Below are positions 51,651-61,957 of a stretch of DNA of 64,000 bases, piece after piece. The notes below the pieces were generated by a model. The model worked only from the letters and a program-made list of their open reading frames with translations. It ran no database searches and was not told the DNA's origin. The position numbers were made by a program, and so were the translations under genes. Numbering within the stretch: the stretch's first letter is position 1; every line of letters begins with the position of its first letter. Source of the DNA: Gari tellinella (lineage: Eukaryota; Mollusca; Bivalvia; Cardiida; Psammobiidae); the NCBI GenBank assembly GCA_922989275.2, contig OV277862.1, positions 46,463,786 through 46,527,785 of the forward strand, read 5' to 3'.

Positions 51651-51900
51651 TCAACGGAGAAAAGTGTTATTCTTTCCCACTAAATGCGTTTACTCTAAAA
51701 CTAGTCTTTCCATTGAAAACAGTTTGGAAACAGATCAGACACCGGTTAGCCCGGCGTCTGATCAGGCTCCAAACTGATTTTCACTCAGATAACAATGAAG
51801 AGTCAGGACTGTGAACAAGATGTCATTTTCTCAATTTTATTGCTATGCGTTTGCGTTTTGTTTGCATTTAAACGGAAAGACTAAAGTTGTCTCCACTGGA
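51651..51900 (-). mobile_element. Family A MITE, older subfamily
   Basis: CAACGGAGAAAAGTGTTATTC to GTTGTCTCCACTGGA; hairpin at 51715-51778 (ACACCGGTTAGCCCGG). Termini have decayed from the consensus. Confidence 0.75.
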
Positions 51901-51984
51901 AATGCGAGTAAATTAAACGAGTACAGGAGAGGTATCTGATTTACATGTGTACCCTTATTGGTTTTTAAAGTTAACACCAATCTT

Positions 51985-52246
51985 CAATTCAGTATTTGTT
52001 TTTCTTCCGAGTAGTTGTAATAGCTATTTGTTATTAAATTTGAATGTAAACAATTCTTGTGAATAATGAATTATTTGAGAGAAAGTATAAATTACTTTCT
52101 GAATATTGACTGTATGTAAAAAAAGTATGATACTGGTATGGTTTAGTAATTTTTGTCAGAAGGTGATAATTAATTATATTGATTGCCGGTAGTAAGAGTG
52201 TACAAGGGTCATAACGAATAAATATTCCAAGAAATAAACATGTTTC
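51985..52246. repeat. Unit duplicated at 53262-53489
   Basis: CCGAGTAGTTGTAATAGC, TTGTTATTAAATTTGAAT and TTGAGAGAAAGTATAAATAC recur with about 15-20 percent change at 53275-53355. In both places the segment leads into a family A copy. Confidence 0.75.
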
Positions 52247-52484
52247 TACAGTGGAGAAGACTTTCTCATAAAATGCGTTTACGCTAAACCGTTTATTCAC
52301 ATTGCAAACAGTTTGGAGCTAGATCAGACGCCGGAAGACCCGGCGTCTGATCAGATTCCAAACCGTTTGCCATTAAAATGAAGTAATAGAAATTTATTCA
52401 AAGTGACATTTTCTACATTTTAGTATACTGCTTTTGCGTTTCGTTTGCGCTTAAACGGGAATGAATAACGTTTTCTTACCTGTA
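52247..52484 (-). mobile_element. Family A MITE, older subfamily
   Basis: TACAGTGGAGAAGACTTTCTC (a short deletion removes the CCCAATAAACG region) to TTTTCTTACCTGTA. Hairpin at 52307-52372 (tip CCGGAAGACCCGG). Confidence 0.8.
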
Positions 52485-52637
52485 CGAGGGTGTCAAACTA
52501 AGGTTAAGTTCTCTTAAGCACATAACGTTTGTTAAATGATTATTTAAGTCTCAAGAAGCTCATGGTAAATGTGCATAAGCACAGAGAGTAAAATAAAATC
52601 AGTTAGTTCAACACTTTCACTTTGAAGTGTTCGGTAC
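52485..52637. repeat. Flank duplicated at 48133-48221
   Basis: See that entry; similarity fades near 52575. Confidence 0.65.
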
Positions 52638-52843
52638 TTAACTCTTTCACTCTCAATGACGTCATAAAGCGCGTTTGCAAACAGTATTGATCTTCATCAG
52701 ACGCCGCGTAAAGCGGCGTCTGATCCGGATCAAAACTGTTTTCTACTTGTTTGAAATTACATCAGTTACCCTGCCTAAAATCTAACTTTGAAACGATATT
52801 GCAGACAACAATATTGAAGCAGACGACAATACGGCGATGACAG
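52638..52843. mobile_element. Family B MITE, right end lost
   Basis: TTAACTCTTTCACTCTCAATGACGTC, hairpin at 52676-52740 (tip GCCGCGTAAAGCGGC), GAAACGATATTGCAGACAAC and CAGACGACAATACGGCGATG. It is joined directly to a family F fragment. Confidence 0.8.
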
Positions 52844-52987
52844 GTATTATGCGGCGTCTGATCATAGTCTACACTGTTTGCTGATAGCAATTTCAATTTA
52901 AAACAAAATGAAAATGAAAATTTTGACCAGACATCCCTTGAAAAAAATGGATTAATCCAATACATAAACATGGAATAATCCACTGAG
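52844..52987 (-). mobile_element. Family F MITE, truncated
   Basis: Begins inside the hairpin (TATTATGCGGCGTCTGATC), then CTACACTGTTTGCTGATAGC, TGGATTAATCCAATACATAAAC and GGAATAATCCACTGAG. Family H is inserted at the end. Confidence 0.72.
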
Positions 52988-53261
52988 TACAGTGGTAAAT
53001 ACGCTATTCTTACCCACTTTACGCGTTTCTTATGCGTTTCTTACGCGTTTCTTACGCGTTTATTATCCGTTTCTTTAATCGCGTTTCCTAGCCGGTTCTT
53101 TACGCGTTTAAAAGAGCACGGGTGAAAAGTTCATCCCTCAGCCGACGGACCCCTTAGCCCGAGACTGCATTGGTATAATCTTTAATTAACGCGTTTAAAC
53201 GCGTTAAAATTGTTAGGCGTTAACCGGTCGTTAACCGTTCACTATGCGTTTCTTACTCATC
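52988..53261. mobile_element. Family H MITE, right end lost
   Basis: TACAGTGGTAAATACGC and more than 250 bp nearly identical to the copy at 18681. It carries one extra CGTTTCTTA unit and stops at CGTTTCTTACTCAT. Confidence 0.87.
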
Positions 53262-53489
53262 ATGTGTTTGTCTTCTGAGTAGTCGTAATAGCTGTTTGTT
53301 ATTAAATTTGAATATGGAAATGTCAATAATATACTTGTTGAGAGAAACTATAAATACGAGTACATGTCATACAATTATACAAGAAGAAATGCATATTTAT
53401 GGTGCGACTTACTCCGTAGATTATTTTACAAAAAGGTTTACTGTATGTATTGAAAACCTGTTTTTAAAAATTCAGAGAAATTTAATAAA
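53262..53489. repeat. Second copy of the 51985-52246 unit
   Basis: TTCTGAGTAGTCGTAATAGC onward. It ends at the TA of the next family A copy, as the first unit does. Confidence 0.72.
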
Positions 53490-53722
53490 TACAGAGGAGA
53501 AAACATTATTTTTCCAAATAAACGCGTTTACCCTAAAACTCTTATTTCCAATGCAAGCAGTTTGGAGCCAGATAGGACGCCGGGTAAACCCGGCGTCTGA
53601 TCTGACTCCAATCTGTTTGCCACTCAGATCAAAATGAGTTGTTAGAATTTGCAAATTACTGTCTTTTTCTCCATTTTAGTGCGTTGCGTTTCGTTTTCGT
53701 TTAAACGGGAAATAATAACGTA
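53490..53722 (-). mobile_element. Family A MITE, older subfamily
   Basis: TACAGAGGAGAAAACATTATT; hairpin at 53553-53621 (tip CCGGGTAAACCCGG); right arm CGTTTAAACGGGAAATAATAACG and then no clear terminus. Confidence 0.75.
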
Positions 53723-54030
53723 TTTGAAGGATATAAGTGGATTAGAAAATATCTAAATGTCTCACTCCTATAGCTATAATTACTGCTATAACTATATAAC
53801 ATTACAGATTTTTATATTTTTATTCATTTTTGGTCAGTAAGTTAACGCGTTTATACCATTTTTACATTAAATAAGGCCAACTTGGCGTATGGTCTTGGGC
53901 TTTTATTTCTCAAAATTAAATCTAAGGTATTTTGACAAAAATATTGAAATAAAGTTCAAACAATCTATTTACGCGGCGTCTCATCAGGTCCAAATTGTTC
54001 TCAAATGACTATTGTACTCGGGTTGGGGCA
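53723..54030. repeat. Mostly unassigned; B right-arm relic
   Basis: ACGCGGCGTCTCATCAGGTCC at 53972-53995 is a hairpin fragment. The rest is AT-rich. Confidence 0.4.
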
Positions 54031-54114
54031 CTGTAGCAACCGGATTTGCAATAAAAACAGGTTTTGCAATAATTATTGCAAAACCTGGTTTTTTTGTAAT
54101 TCCGGTTGCTACAG
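54031..54114. repeat. 84-bp near-perfect palindrome
   Basis: CTGTAGCAACCGG pairs with CCGGTTGCTACAG; the inner arms are AACAGGTTTTGCAATAA/TTATTGCAAAACCTGG. Possibly a tiny TA-type MITE, since the edges read CTGTAG/CTACAG. Confidence 0.8.
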
Positions 54115-54545
54115 GGAACTAAATGGGTAACACGTTTAGATATATGTATGCATTATAAGGGCTAAAATGCGATCAGTTGTGAAACCTATGTGTCTATTAT
54201 AGGAATTATTATTATGTATGCCTTTAACATTAATCCATGCTAGAAATCGGTCGTTTATTTTAAACTCATCAAAATGTCTAAGTGGTAATTTAAAATAGAA
54301 AAAGAAATTCTTCAGAGATAATTTCTGTTACAAATGTGCTAATGCCAGTCCCAATTTAAAATTAATGATATGCACTTCTTTAACTGAAATCCTATGGTGC
54401 TCACTTCTATGGTGTCTGTTAAATGTATCTCTACAAATATAGACTCGACTAAATGCACACGTTTCTATTTCATATGTTATTGAATTGTTTCGCTCCTTTA
54501 CAGATGCTCAAAATAGAAATTTAAAACGTGTCTGTAATGCATGGA
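54115..54545. other. Unassigned interval
   Basis: AT-rich; nothing recognised. Confidence 0.25.
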
Positions 54546-54795
54546 TACAGTGGAGAATCTGTTATTCTTTCCCGTTTAAACGCAAACGTACGCGAACGCA
54601 AAGCACTAAAACGTAGAAATGTACAACTTTTTGACAATTCTGATAATTCATGTTTATCTTGGTGGCAAACAGTTTGGAGCCTGATCAGACGCCGGGTTAC
54701 CCGGCGTCTGATCTGGCTCCAAACTGTTTGCAATGCAAATCATAGTTTTAGCGTAAACGCGTTTATTGGGAAATAATAACACATTCTCCACTGTA
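54546..54795 (+). mobile_element. Family A MITE, full length
   Basis: 250 bp, plus; intact hairpin, ends TACAGTGGAGAA/TTCTCCACTGTA. Confidence 0.94.
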
Positions 54796-54824
54796 TCTCT
54801 AGGCATGCTTAACCACATACATGC

Positions 54825-55000
54825 TTCATTTTTGGCAGTTTTGATCCTGATCAGACACCGCGTAATTTAAGGCAGCAAAACTAACGTACTTTCAAAACAA
54901 GTAGAAAACAGTTTTGATCCTGAGTTGAAGCGCGGCGTCCAATCAGGATTAAAACTGTTTGCAAATGCGCTCAATGACGTCATTGAGAGTGAAAGGGTTA
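54825..55000. repeat. Two family B remnants
   Basis: TTTTGATCCTGATCAGACACCGCG (left arm, 54838-54863), then a separate hairpin AAAACAGTTTTGATCCTGAG...CAATCAGGATTAAAACTGTTTG (54904-54960) with GACGTCATTGAGAGTGAAAGGGTTA. Confidence 0.6.
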
Positions 55001-55067
55001 TGACACAGATACTTGACACATTTTAATTGTGTTTTACTATCTACCATATGTAAAGAAAAGGTATGCA

Positions 55068-55265
55068 ACTGCAGCTAAATTCGACTAGATCACTTATATG
55101 CGCTTGTGGTGCATGCCCTTGTGAAATGATTATCTTTTTTTTTAAAACAATTAACTGTTTATTTGATAAAATTCCGTCAAATAACCCACAATACGCGATC
55201 TAGTCGAATTTAGCAGCAGTTCAAGTAATAAACTAGTCGAATTTAGCAGCAGTTCAAGTAATAAA
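55068..55265. mobile_element. Element J: inverted repeat with a 33-bp end duplication
   Basis: ACTGCAGCTAAATTCGACTAGATC (55068-55091) pairs with GATCTAGTCGAATTTAGCAGCAGT (55197-55220). The right end, CTAGTCGAATTTAGCAGCAG plus TTCAAGTAATAAA, is then repeated exactly once more (55233-55265). Confidence 0.72.
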
Positions 55266-55379
55266 CTATTTCGATTAAAAACCAAAAGTAATTATTTGTG
55301 TAAAATGTGTCAAATATATAGTTTTCAGAAGAATACGAATAAAATATTAGAGTCAAATCTTAGAACTATTTTGTTTATT

Positions 55380-55630
55380 TTAACTTTTTACCCCATAGCC
55401 TGTTTCCAGTTTTGAAGACAGGTGAGCACTTAAAACATGTTGAAAGTAAAGCAGAGAATTCCTTAAGGCGCATTTTATTTTACTTTTAGCCTGCTTTATT
55501 CTTACATCTGCTAGACAAAAGGATATTTTGCTAATGATACATAATCATTAATGTATAAAGTGGACTCTTTTTCTCCAGTGGATGAATGAATAAAGGCGTT
55601 ATAAGGCGTATTTATGGGGGAAAGGGTTAA
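55380..55630. mobile_element. Family C MITE, diverged
   Basis: TTAACTTTTTACCCC to GGAAAGGGTTAA, TTAA on both sides. The palindrome is decayed (CACTTAAAACATGTTGAAAG ... TTAGCCTGCTTTA). Confidence 0.82.
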
Positions 55631-55748
55631 AGGTAAACCCGTCCAACCTTTTGATGAATTTCATATATACATTTATCGTAAATAAATATTGAACACAATC
55701 GGTTAGCTATTGTAGGCCACTAGATAATATTTCAAAATGTGTTTCTGG

Positions 55749-55998
55749 TACAGTGGAGAATCTGTTATTCTTTCCCGTTTAAACGCAAACGTACGCAAAC
55801 GCAAAACACTAAAACGTAGAAAAGTACAACTTTTTGACAATTCTGATAATTCATCTTTATCTTGGTGGCAAACAGTTTGGAGCCTGATCAGACGCCGGGT
55901 TACCCGGCGTCTGATCTGGCTCCAAAATGTTTGCAGTGAAAATAATAGTTTTAGCGTAAACGCGTTTATTGGGAAATAATAACAGTTTCTCCACTGTA
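55749..55998 (+). mobile_element. Family A MITE, full length
   Basis: 250 bp, plus; one outer-arm change (CCAAAATGTTTG). Confidence 0.94.
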
Positions 55999-56044
55999 CA
56001 TTTTCTTGTAAAAGACGCTGACAGAGAATGAAAAGTTATAATTC

Positions 56045-56293
56045 TTAACTCGTTCGCTGACAAATCTTTCGTGAGATTTTTACCCCTTCACCGTTTCATT
56101 GTCGTCTTTTTCAAATTTATTGTCTGCAATGTCGTTCCAAAGTTAAACAATAAGACAGTATGACTGAATAAATTTCAAAAACGGGTGTCAAACAGTTTGG
56201 ATCCTGATCAGACGCCGCGTTACGCGGCGTCTGATCAGGATCCAAACTGTTTGCAAACTCGATTTTGAGCGTCATTGAGAGTGAAAGGGTTAA
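56045..56293. mobile_element. Family B MITE, best copy
   Basis: 249 bp, TTAACTCGTTCGCTGAC to GAGAGTGAAAGGGTTAA with TTAA on both sides. The hairpin at 56188-56253 is perfect: CAAACAGTTTGGATCCTGATC and its complement around GCCGCGTTACGCGGC. Confidence 0.9.
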
Positions 56294-56345
56294 GAATAAA
56301 TACGAAAGACTCAAGCAGGAAACGCAACACAAACAATACACCCAC

Positions 56346-56405
56346 CTCTCAAGCAGAACACACACACAGTCATACCATAACACACACACACACGCACACG
56401 CACAA
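56346..56405. repeat. (CA)n-rich microsatellite
   Basis: Interrupted CA dinucleotide runs, longest near 56382-56400. Confidence 0.8.
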
Positions 56406-56453
56406 TCCCATTCCTTCACTACACCAAAAATAGTACCAAGCCTATGACAGAGG

Positions 56454-56555
56454 TCAACGTGTGAGCCGGAAGTGAAAGTGAGTGCTGTTGTTCATGCACT
56501 TCGCCAATTCTTCTTTGGTCGCTGCTCCAGCGTCCTTTATGAAAACATTTGCCAT
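56454..56555 (-). other. Short open frame in a non-repetitive island
   Basis: 33 codons from ATG at 56555 (MANVFIKDAGAATKEEL..., stop TGA 56454-56456). The surrounding 56430-56720 is the least repeat-like stretch in this half of the window, and a strong donor-like CGGTGAGTAA lies on the plus strand at about 56672. I do not recognise the peptide, and it may be chance. It is listed only because a real exon, if any exists here, would be hard to see otherwise. Confidence 0.15.
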
Positions 56556-56744
56556 AGTTCAGGTTCTATGTTCTGGCATCCGTCTCCCAGGTGCATGTTT
56601 GGTTCCAGATAGAAAATCTGCTTTCTGGAAGGTCTGGATGTCAATACCATTGGTCTGCCAAACCCATTCCCCGGTGAGTAACCTTATCAGTCACGATTGC
56701 TTTACGATTCAGTAAAACTGGGCCGTGCTAGGACAATACCAGCC

Positions 56745-56995
56745 TTATTGCATTGCAACATTGTACAGACAAAGCAACATTGTCATCTGAAGCTCTGTAT
56801 CTGAATTTGGTCTACACTGTAAATTACCGTATATACTTTTATTACAACTACATAACATGCTTTAGACGCATGTGGGTGTCAATCAGTGTAAATCAAGGCT
56901 AGCCTCCGCGTCTTTGACGCGGCGTCTGGTCTTGATATACACTGTTTGCAATGCAATAAAGCTGGTTTTGTCATTACACGGCTCATATGTATTTA
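56745..56995. mobile_element. Family L MITE, reverse orientation
   Basis: TCTACACTGTAAATTACCGTATATAC, GCTTTAGACGCATGTGGGTGTC, hairpin at 56884-56950 (TCAGTGTAAATCAAGGCTAGCC ... CTTGATATACACTGTTTG) and TTACACGGCTCATATGTA at the right, the L terminus. Confidence 0.72.
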
Positions 56996-57017
56996 TTGTA
57001 GAGTAGTTTGAAAGCAT

Positions 57018-57135
57018 TTATTATTATTATATTATACCTGATTTGTATAGCGCTCCTTTCACACAGGAGTTGTGTGTTCAAAGGCGCTTCACATGAAATT
57101 ATATAAATGTACCTACAAAGCGAGAAAAGACAAAT
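57018..57135. repeat. Dispersed repeat with GTATAGCGCTCCTTTCAC motif
   Basis: TATTATTATATTATACCTGA, then TTTGTATAGCGC, CACAGGAGTTGTGTG and TTCAAAGGCGCTTCACATG. Phrases of this kind are common in dispersed repeats of marine invertebrates; I cannot name the family. A short AGCGC/GCGCT inverted pair frames it. Confidence 0.45.
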
Positions 57136-57390
57136 AATTACATTCACAATAAACATGGTACATGTACATTATCACGAATGAATAAGCACCGTATAGCAGG
57201 AGAGTAGTTCACAAATCGTAAAGCGAATGTCTAAAACAATACTCTCCGTGTTGTTTTTGATTGGATTGGATAAAAGAAAATAATTGACAGTTGACGATAT
57301 ATCAATAACAAACGCTCGTTGAGGCGACAATTGAAAGCTTCAAGCAGAACCAAACTTCAACAGAAAATGCTCACGCCTATGGAAACTTTC

Positions 57391-57770
57391 AGATGTACTA
57401 TAATATCTTCATACTATAAGCCACACGTGGGCTTAACGTCATTCACTGTCATAACGTCATCATTAAAAAAAATATCGTCTGGTTTTATTTCGCAAATTTA
57501 AATTTTTGATATTTTGACTGGAGGAATATTGAAATTAGTGCCAAGTAGTTACATGTACTATAATATCTTCATACTGTAAGCCACACATGGGCTTAACGTC
57601 CTTCACTGCCATAACGTCATCATTAAAAAAATATCGTCTGGTTTTATTTCGCAAATTTAATTTTTTTTATATTTTGACATGATGAATATTGAAATTAGTG
57701 CCAAGTAGTTTGGATCCTGATCAGACGCCGCGTCTGATCGGGATCTAACCGTTTTGCAACTATTGCACTT
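57391..57770. repeat. 160-bp tandem duplication ending in a B hairpin
   Basis: ATGTACTATAATATCTTCAT at 57394 recurs at 57554; GCCACACRTGGGCTTAACG, CATAACGTCATCATT and GAATATTGAAATTAGTGCC follow in both. The second unit continues into GTTTGGATCCTGATCAGACGCCG; the first is cut at that point (AAGTAGTT). Confidence 0.82.
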
Positions 57771-57848
57771 AGGGTAAGGCAGTCGAGGGGTTTAACACAA
57801 AAATCAGCGCTTTACTGTACATGACACACGCCGAAACATATTCGAGCG

Positions 57849-58115
57849 TACAGTGGAGAAAATGATATCTCTTTTCCCGTATAATCGAAACTAAACGTTA
57901 ACGCAATAGTAATGAAATGGAGACTGAGAAAACATTTGAAAAATATTAGTAAGCAGTTTTTAATCGCAATTTGGAACAATTTAGAGCATGATCAGACATC
58001 GAGGAACCAGGTATCTGATCTAGATCCAGACTGTTTGCAGTTGAAATAATGTTTGTTGTTGTGGTTTATAGAATAAACATGTTTATTGGGAGAAGATAAC
58101 ATCTGCTCAACTGTA
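57849..58115 (+). mobile_element. Family A MITE, old
   Basis: TACAGTGGAGAAAATGATATC to ACATCTGCTCAACTGTA; hairpin at 57976-58040, weakly paired (GACATCGAGGAACCAGGTATC). Confidence 0.72.
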
Positions 58116-58680
58116 TGATGTTTCATTTTACTAGGACATTGGATGATTGTCTCTTGCAAGAAAAACAAACTTATAGTGCTTCTTTTATTTCTTTCGTTTA
58201 GGACTGATGCTTATCCCGTGTCCGGACGGAATCCCCTCTCGCCCAACTTGCCATACTGAAGACCTACACAATCAAATTACCATGTCAGAATATCTAAGCA
58301 ATCAATTCTGTTTGATTGAGTGGGAGAGTCGAAAGATGCCTGTTTGTCGAGACATACTAAGTATGACACATACAGTGGAAACAGAGGGGGTTATTCTTCT
58401 TCTCCTGTTTAGAGTCCCATTGTGTTTTCAGACCTTTTCTTAATGTCTGAAATACAATAACGGTTAATAATAATGTTTGAACATTCTTATGGGCCAAACT
58501 GATCTATGAAATGATGAAGACGGACCTAAATCACCAAAACGGCCGATTTAAAATCATAACAAACCGAAAATAGAACGTCTGACATAAACATTACCACACG
58601 GCTTAGTATCATGTGATACAGCCGAATTCAACTTCACTGGGGGCAACCGGTATCTATCTTCGCCCGTTCATCCATAAGTC
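58116..58680. other. Mostly unassigned; A terminus relic
   Basis: ACATACAGTGGAAACAGAGGGG at 58369 and CTTCTCCTGTTTAGAG resemble a decayed family A end. No gene recognised. Confidence 0.35.
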
Positions 58681-58699
58681 AGTTAGATTATCACACTTT

Positions 58700-59690
58700 T
58701 TTGTCCGCTCTCTAACTCGAACATTTTTTATCCGATCTTCCACAAACTTGCTGAAAATGTTCATTGATATAAAATCAAGGTTTCGTTTGATTACCACTAA
58801 AATCGCATAAGGACTTTTTGAGTTATTGCCTGTTAATTAATAAAAAATGACTGTTTCAGTCATTTTTGCACTCTAAAACAAACAGTTTTTATCGGATATT
58901 CACCAAACATGCTGAACATATTTATTCATATAAAATTTAGGTATAGTTTGATTATTACTAAAATCGCATGGGGCATATCTGAGTTTTTGCCCTTTATGTA
59001 TTAAAAAATGACTGTTTTCAGCAAGTTTTGCTCTCTAAAACAAAAATACGTTTTATTGGATCTTCACCAAACTTGCTGAAAATGTTTATTGATATAAAAT
59101 CAAGGTTGAGTTTGATTACTACTGAAATCGCATAAGGTATATCTGAGTTATTGCCTTATTATTAATAAAAAATGACTGTTTCAGTCAATTTTGCTCCCTA
59201 ACACATACAGTTTTTATCGTATTTTCACTAAACTTGCTGAAAATATTTAATTATATAAGATTTAGGTCTAGTTTGATTATTACAAAAATCGCATGTGGCA
59301 TGTCTGAGTTTTGGCCCTTTAAGTATTAAAAATGATTGTTTCAGCATTTTTTGCTTTCTAACACATACAGTTTATATCAGATATTCACCAAACTTGTTGA
59401 AAATGTTTATTAATTTAAAATCTAGGTCAGTCCTCTTAACTTCCAAAATCGCACAAGGCATGTTGGGGTTATTGCCCTTGAATGACTAAAAATTTCATTT
59501 TTTAATTATTCAAGGGCAATAACTCAGACATGCCTAATGCGATTTTGCTAGTTATTAAACCCGATCTAGATTCTATACTAATAAACATTTGTAGCACGTT
59601 TGGTGAAGATCCCAAAAGAAGTTTTTGAGTTAGAGAGCGGACAAGGCTGAAACAGTCATTTTCAGCAAGCTCAAGGTATAGACTCTCCGT
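58700..59690. repeat. ~160-bp tandem array with a terminal inverted unit
   Basis: AAACTTGCTGAAAATGTT-like words recur at about 58748, 58907, 59069, 59229 and 59388, each followed by TTTGATTAYTACTAAAATCGCA, then TGAGTTATTGCC and AAATGACTGTTTCAG. From about 59500 the same unit runs in reverse (AAGGGCAATAACTCAGACATG, GCGATTTTGCTAGTTATTAAAC, GAGTTAGAGAGCGGACAAG). The period and wording resemble ~160-bp repeats widespread in bivalves (BIV160-like), an identification from memory that needs alignment. Confidence 0.75.
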
Positions 59691-59753
59691 AAAAAATGTA
59701 ATCGCTTACCCACCGTGAAGAATATACACACGTTTTCACTGGACCTCATAGTG

Positions 59754-59965
59754 TTTACCCTGTGCCTACTGGTCGTAATTTTACGGCGTTTACAAACTGT
59801 TTGAATCTAGAAAGACGCCGCGTAACGCGGCGTATCATGTGGATCCAAACTGTTTGACACTCGTCTTAAGGTTTGTTAAATTAAAACAATGCATAAATCT
59901 AAACTGAACAAATTTTGCAGACGACAATGTCAAAGCAGACGTCTGTGCAGCAGAATAAGGGTTAA
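59754..59965. mobile_element. Family B MITE
   Basis: TTTACCCTGTGCCTACTGG to AGCAGAATAAGGGTTAA. Hairpin at 59793-59858 (tip GCCGCGTAACGCGGC). TTAA only on the right. It ends 26 bp before the Harbinger element. Confidence 0.78.
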
Positions 59966-59991
59966 CCAGATGCTCCAGTACACATGTATAA

Positions 59992-60510
59992 TGCCTAGGT
60001 CACACATTCACGGATGAGCCTCCCGGACGGCTACGGATTAAATCCGGCAGCATCCGTAATGGTCCGTAAAAGCTCGTACAAGCCCGTGCCTGAACCTTGA
60101 CCATCCGTAGGTGTGGTTCCACACCGTACTGGTTTTTTGAACATGTTCAAAAAACCAGTACGGATAAAACTCCGTACTGGTCCGTGCTAAACCGTATCGA
60201 GCCCGTATAAATCCGTACCAAAACGTAGCCAAACCTTTCTAACCCGTACTGGTCCGTAGACACCTGGCAGAGCGTCACAGTACGGATTGGTACGGACCAG
60301 TACGGGTTAAGTACGGTTCAATACGGCTTTCTACGGATGTGTACAGGGAGACTAAGTACACGCAAACGGACTAATACGGTTCAAACAGGACGTCTACGGT
60401 CCGATACGTTTCAGCACGGATAGTGCCGGATTAATACGTCTTGCTACGGGCTGACACGGTCACTTAAGTTCTAGATCGGAGTAGTACGGTTTAGTACGGG
60501 TTTTATTTTA
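59992..60510. repeat. Left CCGTA array, 10-bp phased, with orientation switch
   Basis: CCGTA words (and one-base variants) recur at 10-bp steps, for example CCGTAATGGT, CCGTAAAAGC, TCGTACAAGC, CCGTG. From about 60275 the same word runs reversed (TACGG), again mostly every 10 bp. A perfect 40-bp palindrome lies at 60124-60163. The motif also occurs within the TIR (TTCACGGATG). Confidence 0.88.
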
Positions 60511-60626
60511 ATTACAGACGGATAATTAAATTGAAATACACCGAAATATTCTTGTATGAAAACACATTTCCATTTTCTAAGTGTTTGTGGTCTTGTTTAA
60601 TAACTTCTTTGATTGTGTACGCAATA

Positions 60627-61200
60627 ATGAGCGATAGAAGACAGGATCTGTTGTTGGTTTTGGTTGCAATTAACAGAGGTGCTCTAGGAAATATTTCTTT
60701 CGTGTTAGAACTAAATAGAGGCAAGAGAGGAGATGGTGGATGAGAGTCTGGTTATATAGAAGACAGCTTCGTGGCCAATATGATACATTAATGAATGAAA
60801 TAAGGATAGAAAACCCAGAGGCATTCAGAAACTTTGTAAGTGTAGATGCACAGTTCGCGGAGTTTCTTGAAAGACTTCGCCCGAGGATAGCAAAGGAATG
60901 CCCTTGATATAGGTCAGCCCTAGGATAATACTTGCAATAGCTTTGAGGCACCTTGAAAAAGGGGACAGTTACAGGTCACTGATGTATGGATTTAGGGTAG
61001 CACATTACACCATAAGTGCCATTATGAAAGAAGTATGCAAGGCTAGTATCGAGGAATACATGGAAGAGGTTGTAACCACTCTTTCCACTCGTGAAAAATG
61101 GCTTGAAGAGGCACGCCATTTCTAGGAAAGATGGAACTTCCCACATGTTCTAGATGCACTAGATAGAAAACACGTGGACATCAAACAGTCAACGTTAACT
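60627..61200 (+). pseudogene. HARBI1-like (PIF/Harbinger) transposase, broken
   Basis: The start is ATG at 60627: MSDRRQDLLLVLVAINRGAL. After a frameshift near 60735, RRQLRGQYDTLMNEIRIENP and AFRNFVSVDAQFAEFLERLR follow (60740-60907, 55 codons). A second shift leads to ILAIALRHLEKGDSYRSL, MYGFRVAHYTISAIMKEV and KWLEEARHF (about 60924-61122). After a TAG at 61123-61125 comes RWNFPHVLDALDRKHVDIK. This is the N-terminal half of a DDE_Tnp_4/HARBI1-type transposase. The Asp in ALDRKHV is the likely first catalytic residue; the rest of the DDE core is absent, so it cannot be active. Confidence 0.85.
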
Positions 61201-61957
61201 AGTGTGCGCCGGGGTTAGACAGGTAGGGTTCAAAACACTCTGTGCTGGTCAGTTTTAAAGATAACACGTTAAATATTCACACAGATTTACATAAACCCTA
61301 TGTTTATATATACTGACGACCTTTTGTATCTGCTGTTTTAACGAACAATTTTATAAGGAAAGTCTACGATGTTTTGGGACAGCCCTCGTATGTGTATGCA
61401 TTTGTATTGCCATGTTATGCCACTGTTGCCAAATAAAATCAATCAATCTAAACAGTAGACACGTTAGTTCGGTAGAACAATTAAGATTATTAATACATGT
61501 TAACGTCTTCACTGCGAAATAAATATTGTCTCATCAGGATCCAAACTATTTGCATATGGAATAATGTTTGATTTTGGCAGCGAAGGAGTTGTGCCTTAGA
61601 ATAAAGTGAGCTTTTCGACTTTCAACTGTTTTATACTCTTGAAGGTATTAATTATTGATAAAGACACATTAGGAAAATGTAAACTTCTTTGTGTTTTATT
61701 TGTAAAATTCAGTTACGACAACAAAATTGTTTTCATTAAAATGGTAAGGTATCTAAAACAGGTGCCTGCTTAAAGAAAATTGAAAATACAACAGAAAACC
61801 CGCGCAAGGGCTTTCTAATCTACTTTCACCTTGCTTTGGGCTGTCGGTTGTCTTTTTACAATCAGTAAGCCTTCTTTTTAGTGGTCGTGTCTGGGTAAAA
61901 TGAACTTCCGCCAAACAAAAATAAAAATAAGTGTTTGTGTAGTTCTCTGCGTGTGTA
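61201..61957. other. Harbinger interior without recognisable coding
   Basis: AT-rich. Holds a hairpin right-arm relic (CTCATCAGGATCCAAACTATTTG at 61532-61555) and a family I-like palindrome at about 61765-61850 (CAGGTGCCTGCTTAAAG ... CACCTTGCTTTGGGCTGTCGG). Confidence 0.5.

Noticed and set aside
8085..55998. Dozens of 60-115 codon ORFs with arginine-rich RRRVTRRLI motifs
   Set aside because: They coincide with family A hairpins on both strands and follow DNA pairing, not protein constraint.
56188..56253. GC-rich hairpins as rho-independent terminators
   Set aside because: The hairpins are central to MITEs, have no upstream gene, and the organism is not bacterial.
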